DNA of 64,000 bases, taken from Siphonodentalium dalli (Eukaryota; Mollusca; Scaphopoda; Gadilida; Siphonodentaliidae). A program made the translations under genes and the position numbers. This document shows positions 24,501 to 36,500 of this stretch, one piece after another; the stretch's first letter is position 1, and each line of letters begins with the position of its first letter. The DNA lies in the NCBI GenBank assembly GCA_032622095.1, contig CP136061.1, positions 21,826,991 through 21,890,990 on the forward strand. Reading direction: 5' to 3'. The notes under the pieces were generated by a model that saw only the letters and a list, made by a program, of their open reading frames with translations, was not told where the DNA came from and ran no database searches.

Positions 24501-27500
24501 CATGGAAGGGTTAAGAGGGCTGATTTTATATCTCTTAACCCTTTCTATACTAAATACTCATTGACGAGTAGTTCCTTTAGGAAAGGTTCAGAAAATAATT
24601 TCAACAATGTTAAACTTATTATCTGAACATTTCCCACCAATGAATATGAATCCTTCTGTTCTTGTATTATCTGTTTTTCTGTCTGTTGTTTGCTTATATA
24701 TCCTGAGCATGCCTCCAAATTAATAAAAGACCATTCCAATGAATATTTTTCTAACTGAGTGGGAGAATCCATTTAGTATAGAAATGGTCAAACAGATCAC
24801 CAATTTGCAAAATAAGAATCACCAAGAGCAGATCAACATGCTACAACTTAGGGTGGTTACCAGAGCAAAACCCTATATGATCAACATTGATTGATTGGGG
24901 TTTAATGTCGCTTTCAGCAACTAAGGCCATATCACGACATTGCCTGTTTTATTGGTGGAGGAAATCTGCACACTTACAGCTAATCTAACAGTGATTTCAA
25001 TGGCTGATAAACTCGTTGACCATCTGCGGCAAACCACCGCCCATTGGTGAGTGATTAGCAACTCCACCAGGTAATGATTTTGAGTTACAAAGTCCACGAT
25101 CGAAACATGTGAATTTGAACCCGTATTGCCAGCGCTGGAGATCGAGGTGGCTTGGAGTTGTACCCCTTACCAACTGAGCCCCCCCCCCCCCAAAGAGCTA
25201 TCAACATGCCACAACTGGTTACAAGAGCAAAAACATATTTCAGACTTAACCCTTTTATGATGAGAGTTGTGCTGGTGCAGCATTTTAGATCCTGTTCCAG
25301 TACAGTCTCTTATATATTCAAGTCTCCCATAGAGAGCTTCGCATATATAAGAGAATGTGCTGGCTTACAAGGTCAAGGTCAATATTGATAGGCCAATGTA
25401 TACTCTTATATATGCAAGGCTCCCTATAGGTGACTAGCATATATAAGAGAATGAATTGGTAAGGGTTTTCGCAAAGTCATGGAAGGGTTCACAGCATTAA
25501 AATCTTACAAGCTTCTCACCTTAAGAAAACATAGAATACATTCCTGATTTTTGTCTGAGTCTCCTTTTCCAATTTCTGTTTTCATTTTCTGAAGAATGAC
25601 GAATAAACAGCATATTAAGAATTTTGATAACGTACCATGATCTCTCACCGTTTGGGCTATGAGGAGTCAAAGTCTCCTTCGACGTAAACAAGAAAAATTT
25701 ACATAATTTGAACATAATGATTTGTCCTTCAAATTGATAGTTTGAAATTGAGATTTTTTAGAAAATTCATGAATGAAGCACCTCTTAAACCCTTTGTTTA
25801 CTAAATATTCATTGATGAGTAGTCCCCTTCAGGAAAATTTCAGATAAACAATAAGTTTTTTTGAAAAATATTGATAATTGACCATGAGCTCTCACTGACT
25901 GGACTATGATGAGTGACCTAGTGTTGAACCGAATCTGGTATCTGGAGTAGACTAGCCTGACCCCAAAGGTTGAGTCAAAGTTTTCGCCCATTACTAGCAC
26001 TGTATAAAGGACAATAATTCAGTGGAAAAACATTGGTTTATTCATAAAATCACATGATAAAAAACTTCATAATTGATTCAGTTGATGAAAGAACTCATGT
26101 AATGTTTATGTTCACAGATGTTGAATGCAAGAGATCAACACAATGGGTATAAAAAAAGTTGTAAACCATCAGCTAAACCGGATTTATTTAATCACGTGAT
26201 TTTGATAAACCGGTGTTCTTCAACCATTTGTAAATATTGATAAAAAAAAGTTCCATTGAAACTGTGAGTTCCGAATGTCAATTTCTCCGTCATGGAACTT
26301 GGAGCATCTGGTGACTCAGTTATCTCACGAATGGTGCACGACTTATGTGCTACACTGACTACATTGTGTTTTTAACACTGTCACATCCACGGCAAGTGTT
26401 TGATCAATGTGCCATGTTCCTACATTATAGTCTTTTAACTCTCATTATGGGAAGTATATACAATGTTCTGACTAATAAATGGCAAAATACAAAGTTGACA
26501 TTGGGAGCCATCAGTGTTGAGGTTGGTTAGTCAACTAATTGTTTCAACACAGGCATGAGTATAAGGTGCCTGTCATTTGAAGAATGAGGTCCCCAGAGGG
26601 TGAGTTTATTGAAGCTATCCTGCATAGCCAGGGATGAAAGTGGTCAATAACAAAAATACCTGAAATGTATAATTTCGGTCCTAACACGATATGCCGTAGG
26701 CATATCCCTCGGGCCGTAGGCCCGAGATGGGGGTGGGTATAGGAGGGGGTGTCCCCCGGGAAATTTTTGAAAATCCAATGGTCTGAGAGTGAATCTGGGG
26801 CCTTATATTGTGCTGTTCATGTTGGCAAATTTAGTCATATTTCACTCCTTTTAGATAGCAAATTCCTTTTTGTGATTTTCTGTATCTGATAACTAAAGGT
26901 CATGACCAAATTAAGTTTGTTTCTACTCTTCCAACTTATACATTGTACAACACAAATATTCCTTTGTTTAAAACTTTAAAGATTTGTTTCACTTTGAATT
27001 TTTTACCCTTTTATACCAAGACATGTATGTATATAAATATTGTCCTTGAAATGTGAAAATAAATGTTCTATGGTACGTACATGTACCCTGTCTGAAAAAT
27101 TTGGGAGAAGTACAGGGTAGAAACACTTGATAGAGATTGATGCTCAGAATGTCCTGGCATGTATTCCCTCTAGCATAATTGGAGCCATGCTTTTATATTT
27201 ATAGGAACTTATTTTGACACTACCAGTATGAGAGTAATAAATTCAAATTTGAAATAATATACTGTAGAAACCATATTATAAATTTGTAAACATAAACTTT
27301 TAGTTTATATGTTGAATACAAAGTTCTGACATGCAAGAAATTATCATAGTTATATACACGGTTATACCTGATTGATTGGCTTGTATGCAGCAGTATATAA
27401 TATTTATGTAGACGAGTTTCAAAACCGCTAACTTTACCCCTCATGTAATTCGTCGAATCTGACAGATTTGAAACAAGATTTCTTATTGGAATGTCATCCT

Positions 27501-30500
27501 CACTGAATAAATCCAAAACCAAATTTATTAAAGTTTCTGCATTCACAACTTTCATCGCAACTGACGCATAATGTTTAACAACAACCTTCTCTTCCGCATC
27601 GCTATAGTACGATACCAGAATTGAGAGCACCTTTTCATGTTTGTTACTCAGACACTCATCCATGTTCAAAGAAAATCTTGAATATTTTAAGTCGGCCAAT
27701 AATCGTTTATGGTACGCCTCAGCTAAACCATCTTTAAGTTTGTAACTGGCAGTTGTCCGCTCCATGGACAACTCCCAAAGAACAGCGCGATCACGTGCCA
27801 TTTCCTTAGCGTAATCAATTAGATGTGGAACCAATGATAGAGGAAAAGAATTCTCACACATACTGCTTTTGAATGTTGTTTGAGTGCCTTTTTCCCGTCG
27901 TTGGAATAGTTTATTTCCTTGTTGCACCATGCACATTTAGCGATTACGGCGCGATTAATTTTTCGAATAAAGTCTGAAAAAAAATCGCCGTTATCCTTTT
28001 CCTGAAGCCAAGCCCACCGGAATTTGTTTTTAACATCCCGATCTATATTTGAGACATCGTCCTGTCTTTTTACTTCCATAACTACATGTATTATAACTAT
28101 TGAATAGCGTGTTTTTTTCTAACGAACACAAGACATAAATTTATTATTTGTCTTTGAATAGTTATGGCACCAACATTGGCACCAAATGATATAATAACTG
28201 TGCGGTGATTGGCGGAGATCAACATGATGCCATAGATTCCTTCAGAAAGCACCAATCACAGACAACTTATCACAGAACTTGGCATCGAGCACGTGCGCGA
28301 CCGGTGAATACAAAGATTACCGGTGCCGAAAATAATGACCTGCCATATAGCTTATATCGGCATCCATTACCCAAAGTAAAATTGAATGAACTCGTAACAC
28401 GTCCCGAACGGCGACTTACCTCTGACAAACTCAGTCTCCACTCTCCAGAATTTGCCATTGTGTAAAGATTTGACTTTACCGATCAATTTGAACGTGTTTT
28501 TTAATAAAAAAAATATATATATATATTATTTTTATTTTTTTTTGGAAATTCCGGATGGGCTTCAAAAAATTATCAGAATACCGGAATTCCAGTAAAAACC
28601 GGAAAACTTTCATCTCTGTGCATAGCGGGCTAGCATCAATAAATTCACCCACTGGGGACCTAATTCTGCTTAGGCCTCATCTTCTCTGGAAAGTATCTTT
28701 ATTATCAAATTTCGATAGAAACTTCTGCTCATAGATTCTATTTCTTTTTTAATAAAAGAATCAACTAAAAGTCCTTCTTGTTCATCCCCAGGGGTTGGGG
28801 TGTTCTTAAAATGAAAATACACTGTGATTAGGCTGTGTCACTGGTGACATTTGGAGTTTTTTCTCGATTTTTTTGCCTATTTCTTTTTTAGTTTAGTTTC
28901 TCTATATCCCCAATTGGCAGATGACACAATGCATAATCGAGGTTCCCAATGGGTGTACATCATAATATTCACCATTTGGGAACTTCAATCTGAGTCTATG
29001 TCTCCCATAGAAGATGAGGCCATGCAGAATGAGGTCCCCAGATGGTGATTTTGATGATGCTAGCCCGCTGAGCTCGATAGCGTCACTAAATTCACCCTCT
29101 GGGGACCTCATTCTGCAAATGACAGGCACACTAAACTCAGGCTTGTTTGAACTCTAGAGGAGACACATATCATAAGCTGATATCACGTGATTCATATGTA
29201 TCAAATGAGTTGTTACTAAGATTGGAATTGATGTAATATTTATATTATTATAATTACATTGTACAATATAAGTAACTTCAGAAAAATATCAACAATAATT
29301 GATAATGATTAACTTAATTAACCCTTCCATGACTGGAGCTTCCTGAAATTTTGCGAAAACCCTGTGCCAATGCATTCTCTTATATATGCGAGTCTTCCAT
29401 AGGGAGCCTCACATATGTAAGAGAAAACATTGGCCTGACAACATTTACATTGACCTTGTAAACCAGTGCATTCTCTTATAAGAGACTCGTATATATAAGA
29501 GAATGCACTGGCACAGGATCTTTAATGCTGCACAAGCGCAGCTCCCGTCATGAAAGGGTTAACCATGGCCTAAGTTACAGAACGACATAAACTTTGTGAG
29601 TGACACAGGTGAGTAGCATACCGCAATATCCTCGAGTGTTGTACCGTCGTCCTTGATAGACACTTTATGGGAATTATTAGCACCAGATTTGTTGATCTCA
29701 TTTAAGTAGTCCTGATCGACCTTGTCCATGGCTGTTTTAAAATCGTTTGACCCTTCTCCCTGTTCACATAATAAAAGTTAAACTAACCAGAGGAAAACAA
29801 CATAATTTCATTAAATATTACACATTAGTTGCAATGCATGTAAGAAAATAAAAAAATATATGAACTGAAATAAATACACATAAAACATGGTCTATTCCAA
29901 AGATTGTGATGCACAACTGCATGATGAAACCTCACCAATAAATGTAAATAGCTTATGTCCTCTTTAAATGATAATCATGATCATTTTGTAAATGTAATTG
30001 AAACAGTAATTGAATTACATGCTATTTATCAAAGTAATGGAGAAATGGCCAATTACAAATTACTCTCAGTCAAGCCTTGAAATAGCGTGTCTGTCATTTG
30101 CAGAATGAGGTCCCCAGAGGGTGAATTTAGTGATGCTATCCCGCACAGCGGGCTAGCATCACCAAATTCACCCTCTGGGGACCTCATTCTGCTTAGGCCT
30201 TATCAGAATGAGGTTCCCAGAGGGTGAATTTGGTGATGCTAGCCCGCTATGCGGGATAGCATCACTAAATTCACCCTCTGGGGACCTCATTCTGCAAATG
30301 ACAGACACCCTATTTCAAGGCTTGCTCAGTTACTTAATAAAAAGTAATTAATTACAGACAATTACAATTACAAATATTCCTTCCCTGAACATAAACATGA
30401 ACCAAGTTATATGCCAAAGTTATCTGTTCTAAAATTTGATAAAAATGTTCACTTCAGAGCTATCTATGCTGTGAATCTCAGCGATTAATAAAATACTGAT

Positions 30501-33500
30501 TGCTAACTAACGGACTTAAAATCTGATGAGAATCACAATCGTGATTCTTAATTTGATTCTTGTAAAAGCAGCTGATTCCCTGTAGAAATGTTATATTTTG
30601 ATTCTTGCAAAATTATACTGTAATAGATGTGAAAGAAAGCCTTCGTGGAGTATGTCAAGACATCAGCTAAGTATGCTGTACTGCAATTTTCCAGAAAGGT
30701 TTCTTCTGATTGGTGAACAAGGAATTTCTGGTAGGTTAAAAGTACTCGATCTGATTCGATGGTCCCCCATATCATTAGATTCCAACAACAACAACATTTG
30801 TTGAAAAGCCCCTTCAGTTATCAGAATCGATTAATTGCCCAAAAATAATGCTAACCACATTTTCAACAACTCCTAAAGTCACTTGATTTTAGAGCTATCC
30901 ATCTTCATCCGCAATTTGGTCTGAGACCGTCTGATCGTCGACTTTTTGCAAATTTGAAATTCAAATGGCTGCTGGCGGCCATGTTTTTTTTTTTAATTTC
31001 GGGAAAAATTGATGGCTCAGATCTAGAGGTTACTCCGAAGATTCATATGAAGTTTGGTGAAAATTGGATGAGAGATGTGACATGTGAGGTGTGCTCACAG
31101 AAACCTACCTTTTTTATTTCCGGCTCCAGAGCCTCCAGTTTCTTCAATCTGAGGAAGGCTTCAAATTCAGATTCAGCAAACAAGATTATTGGCTCAGTCC
31201 TTTCTCGAAGTCTTCTCACGACCTGATGGGATACATACATCAACAAAAAGATAAGCAGCAACAGACAATGGTCAGCGTCCAGTAAGAAACAACATATATT
31301 ATAGGGCAGAAAGAAGTCTTAGAAGTTCAAAGTTGATATCTAGAGATGCAAACACACCGTTAGGCCTACAAATAGACCTTTATTTCCACTAACCCAAAAT
31401 GAGTCTATTTTGAACTGCAGAGTCTACACATTTTATTGTGAAATCGGAACCTCAAAATTTGTTTTTTAAAGTTTCAGTTCAAATTATGTCTATTAGAAAT
31501 GTCTTTTGAGGAATTAAAGATTGTTGTGCATCATATGTTGTGGTTCCAACAACTGTGGTATTCATTGACTAACTGTGGTATTCATTGACTAATTGCGGTA
31601 TTTATTGATTAACTGTGGTATTCATTGACTAACTGTGGTATTCATTGACTAACTGTGGTATTCATTGACTAACTGTGGTATTGAACATATTACAAAAATA
31701 AGTAATTGTTTGGCACATTACAATAAAGTGCTGCCTACGGTACCTCCTTCCTTGAAAGCTGAGGTATTTTATCTTCCTGATTCTTGTTTTCGTCTGATGT
31801 CTGAGGATTTGATGTGCTATCCTGGCTGTCCTGTAATAAAAACCATTCCAAAATGCATAAAATGGTCAATTTACACTGCAGATTCTTTTATCTTTTTTTT
31901 TAAATAATAAGATTCTGATATATTTGTATACATGTGATTTTTCAATTATTTTACTGCTGAAATTCTGATATATTTGTATACATGTGGTTTTTCAATTATT
32001 TTTATTGCTGAGATTCTGATATATTTGTATACATGTTGTTTTGCATGATTTATAATATAGCATTTGTAACATAAAGTGTGATTACAATTCCAATAGTTCT
32101 TCAATTGTATATCATTATACATAGGCATACACATATTCTCAAAACAAGTGTCCCTCTTAACGCAATTATTAAGTTTATAGCACATTGAAGGTGTGTTGAG
32201 ACCATGTTGAAGTTTAATGCACTGTGTTCAAGTTATTATTTTGCAGTATATCTTTTAATTTACATTCAGCTTTGAATAATTTGTGTTATTTTCACACTCC
32301 AAGTCTCTGTTCGGTCACAGTGTAGTTGCGGTTATATTGGTCGGCAGGCTGGTTATTGGCCAAAACAAGCCGTCACAAAGACGTATCGCTGGCAGTACCT
32401 ACGGCATCAATCTGTTTCGTTAATGGTCACCTCCACCACGATATGTTGAGATGATGGCTATCTCCAACGCATTGAGGAATATTGCAACCGCATTGAAGCA
32501 AAGTTGGAACCACATTGTGTTAACAAAAGAAACACAATGATGGTCATTATTCAATGCAGTCACACAGCGGTTCCAAGGGGGGACACTTATTTTGAGAAAT
32601 TGTGCATGAATGTGCTTTCCAGAGAAGATGAGGCCTAAGCAGAATGAGGTCCCCATAGCATAGCAGGCTAGCATCACTAAATTCAACCTCTGGGGACCTC
32701 AATCTGCAAATGACAGGCACATTAAAATCAGGCTTGGATGGGACCATGAATAGATTTTTAAATGAACAGAAGGAACATTACAAACTGAATCGCTGGCCTC
32801 TGTTAAAGGTAACTCCTTAAGTCGACCATGTTTCTTCCAATATTAAGAGAAGGAAGATTACAAACCGAATCGCTGGCCTCTGTTAACTCCTTAAGTCGAC
32901 CATGTTTCTTCCAATATTGCTCAGCTTCCTTTGCTGCCAGGTCTCCTCTTTTAAAGTATTTCTTATTAGGAGCCTGAAATAGATTGCGTAGATATAAATG
33001 AATTTCTTGTATTGTTAAAGTACCATAATACTATCACATAAAATGCATAAAGTTTCATAAAAATAAATAAGTTTTAATGGTGACTGTTATTTCGCAAGCG
33101 CTTCTAATGACCGCAGGTCATATTTTAAGCTAAATATTTCATTTTTGGACATTAACAATTATGTAGATAATACGAGCCATTGAAATTCAGAAAACCTGAG
33201 TAGAATTGTTGCATAGTAGAATGTTTCAGGTACAGTTGTCGTAATAGGAAGATACCAACCTAAATCGGTCATGTGCAACCTCTCATAACCATCAACAACC
33301 ATCATCGCCACACCGACCCCCTCCCCCCCCCAAATATTCTCATATTTATGGTCATATATATGCTTCAAATGTAACGTTTTTTATTAATAATGTCAGATGG
33401 CAATTGGTTGACCAGTAAATAATTTCTAAAGGTCTTCAGGCCTGGATAAAATTCTCCGACTCTCTTATTCGTAGATATGGCAAGAAACGTAGTAAAAAAA

Positions 33501-36500
33501 TTAGGCATATCCATTTTTTTTCCCCTGCTACACTGCTACAAGAAATTAGATTTGAAAAAAGTTTACATTGAATCTAATATGTTCTGCAAGTTATTGAAAT
33601 ACAAATCTTAGTAAAAAATTGGATTCAAAATCCTGCTACAACGCTGCATTTAAAAAAATGGGTCGCGATATTTGTAAAACATGCTTCATTTCTACCTGTT
33701 AAATATCTAAGTCAAAAAGTGGATTCAAAACCTCACAAAGCACTGCCGCAGCCGCCACAGTGCTGCATTGAGAATAAAAAGGATGCGATATTTGTAAAAC
33801 ATGCTTCATTTCTACCTGTTAAAAATCTAAGTCAATAAGTGGATTCAAAACCCCCCCAAAGCACTGCCGCAGCCGCTACAGCGCTGCATTGAAAAAAAAT
33901 GGGACACAGTATTTTTAAAACATGCTTCATTTCTACCTGTTAAAAATCTAAGTCAAAAAGTGGATTCAGCGGCAAGAAACTTCTGCTTTTTAATGTGTAG
34001 CGATGCAGCAGGGAAAAAAATGGGTATGTCTAATTTTTCGACCACATTATCTGCCATACATTATATGCTCATAACTGATGAAGCCTTATTACTATTTTGT
34101 GTAGGTGCAAGATGCCCAAAGCTCTACATGTATTTTCCAGTGAACGCACATCAATTTGGCTATAAAAAGTGACTGTTTTTTATAACTAGACCACAGACTA
34201 CAGAAACTATAGTGAGAAACCATTGCATATATAACCAAAATGAAATATTTTAAATATGGAATTGTTATTATAAGACTACATTTAAATGTATACCAGTAGT
34301 ACCTGTTAACACATGCATATAATATTTTACAAATAAGAGCTGCTAATCCATTAACCTCTTCGCTGCTAAATGACGTTATTACGTCATGTGCTGGGCTGTT
34401 GACATTATTGCCATTTACCAGTGGGAACATATAACAGGAATATCACGATTCCCAAGAACCATAAAACTGACTCAGTTGAAAGCCTATTATCGTTCACAGA
34501 TAGTTATTCCAATGCACCAATATCTGAGTTCCAGTTATGCATAATGGCATACTGTTAGTGTGGTGAGTAATATATGCACAGCACCTAATTTTATACGGTA
34601 CCATAGACTACAGGAAGTAAAATTTTAATCGTCCTGCCGTCTGCATGTGTGGACCACACCAGAAATTGACAGAAAAGTAAACATGGACTGCCAGGCTAAA
34701 TAAACAACTCAGTGAGCACATCATATAATTAATCTAGCCCAATGCAGGGCTGGCGGTCTCGAAATCCAGGAGGGCTATTAATAGCCCTCCTAGATCCGCC
34801 AAGGAGGGTTACAGCCCTCCTCAACTTTTAAAGTTATGATTTATTTTATCGGAGTTACTACTGCCGTTAGTTTGTCTATTTTTTATGTTATTTAACCCCA
34901 TCTAAATTAATTTTGTTATGTGGAAACAAAATGTCCAGAGTTGTGAATGTCAAATCCCCCACAGTAATTATGGTATGGTGAATATTTAACTACGGTATGT
35001 TTTACATGTTATGATAATTTATATGAACCACAAACAAAATGTAAGAGTGTTTGTACTCAACAATTTGTCAGTCGGTGTCCAACCCATGCAACGAAATTGG
35101 GTGAGTTTGTCCATGTTTAAAGCATTCTCAATGTTGTGTAATTTTACATAAAATACACAATCAAGAACAGTATTAAATCCAGTATATCTACAGTTACAAA
35201 TGACTGCTTTATTTATCAAAGTAATCTATATTCCATCACCGATTGCAGATGCTGCTTCCAGGAGTCAAGTCACTCTCTATAGATTTACTGGGTGTTTGCA
35301 ATTGGGGACATAGAGAATAGTTTCTCAACTTTAATAATTGAATAACAGTGTGAACAAGAATACTTGGAGACATTAGCTCATTATATTAAAAGATTACCAG
35401 CTAAATACAATTTTCACTGATAGGAACCGGAAACGGAACGAAAGGTTGAACTCAATTGAAACAGTGACATTTGGTTCTCACTATCCACAAACATGTGTTG
35501 ATTTTATCCAGTGAAGTATATTGTAAGCTCAATCTTATGAAGAAAAATAATTTATTTTGTTCTTAAAATGTGGCAGAATCAATCAAAAGATCTGATTTAC
35601 GAAACAGTTCGTTCCGGAATTTAATGATTCTGCCATAATGCCCATTTGACATCACCATCAGTTGCCGAGTTCATGCATGCACACAATGTACAATATAATT
35701 CTTTACGATTTAGAGGCAGTATTTTACTCATTAAACACAATAACATAACTAAATAATAAATGTCCTATCATAGACGAGGCGGGCTATAAAACGCCTGCCT
35801 TGGAAAATTCTAGGCCGCCTTGAGATTTCCAGGCCTGCCAATGTTAGGCCTACTAACTATCCAGTGCCATATTTGATAGATTTGCTTCGATTGACACAAC
35901 ATATTCATTGTGCTCAAACAGATATAAAGTGTTTGTGTGAGAATGTTTGATTGGTTATCAGTCGAAAATACATTACCTGTTGCGATATTATTGAACTGCC
36001 GATATACTGGTACCGTGAATAAAATAATGTGGCCGATGTAAGACGGTGTTGGTTTTAGTGATGAGCCGATTGTCAAATAGAGCCTTGCGCCGATTGCCGA
36101 TGATTTGAGATCACAATCCGCCGATTCAGGTGCCGATTCCGATTATTGTAATAATTAAACCAAAATATGTTATATGTGTTATATACTACTTTGATTTGGA
36201 AGCAACAACATCAGTAATATACCAGCATACATAAGTATAAAGGTAGGTATGGGTGGACTTGTGAACGAATTCCGGTGTCCTGACAACCAATACACATGTT
36301 ATATTATGTTATATTATGCTAAATTAACCGTAGATTTATGTCTATAAGTCGCTACATGTTGACCCAGTATTACCCCTCAAAATTTGCATGCGCCTTATAC
36401 AACTAAGTCAATAGGATGTCTTGATTCTGGCTAAAATCAGACACAGGTGAGTTTTGGCATTCGCTGCGATGACAACTCAGAAGAGTGCATGACCGTTCAC

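Larger units (their letters stand above)
26550..29145. mobile_element. Family-C element split by a hAT insertion
   Basis: Left CAGGCATGAGTATAAGGTGC and first half-hairpin to 26628, then the hAT, then the second half from 28619 with the long-subtype middle and end CTAAACTCAGGCTTG at 29145. Joining the two parts restores the normal hairpin centre TGCATAGCGGGCTAGCATCA. Confidence 0.85.

Noticed and set aside
27220-27936. 238-codon minus-strand frame as a host gene
   Set aside because: It is the second frame of a hAT transposase remnant inside an element with inverted ends and an 8-bp duplication.
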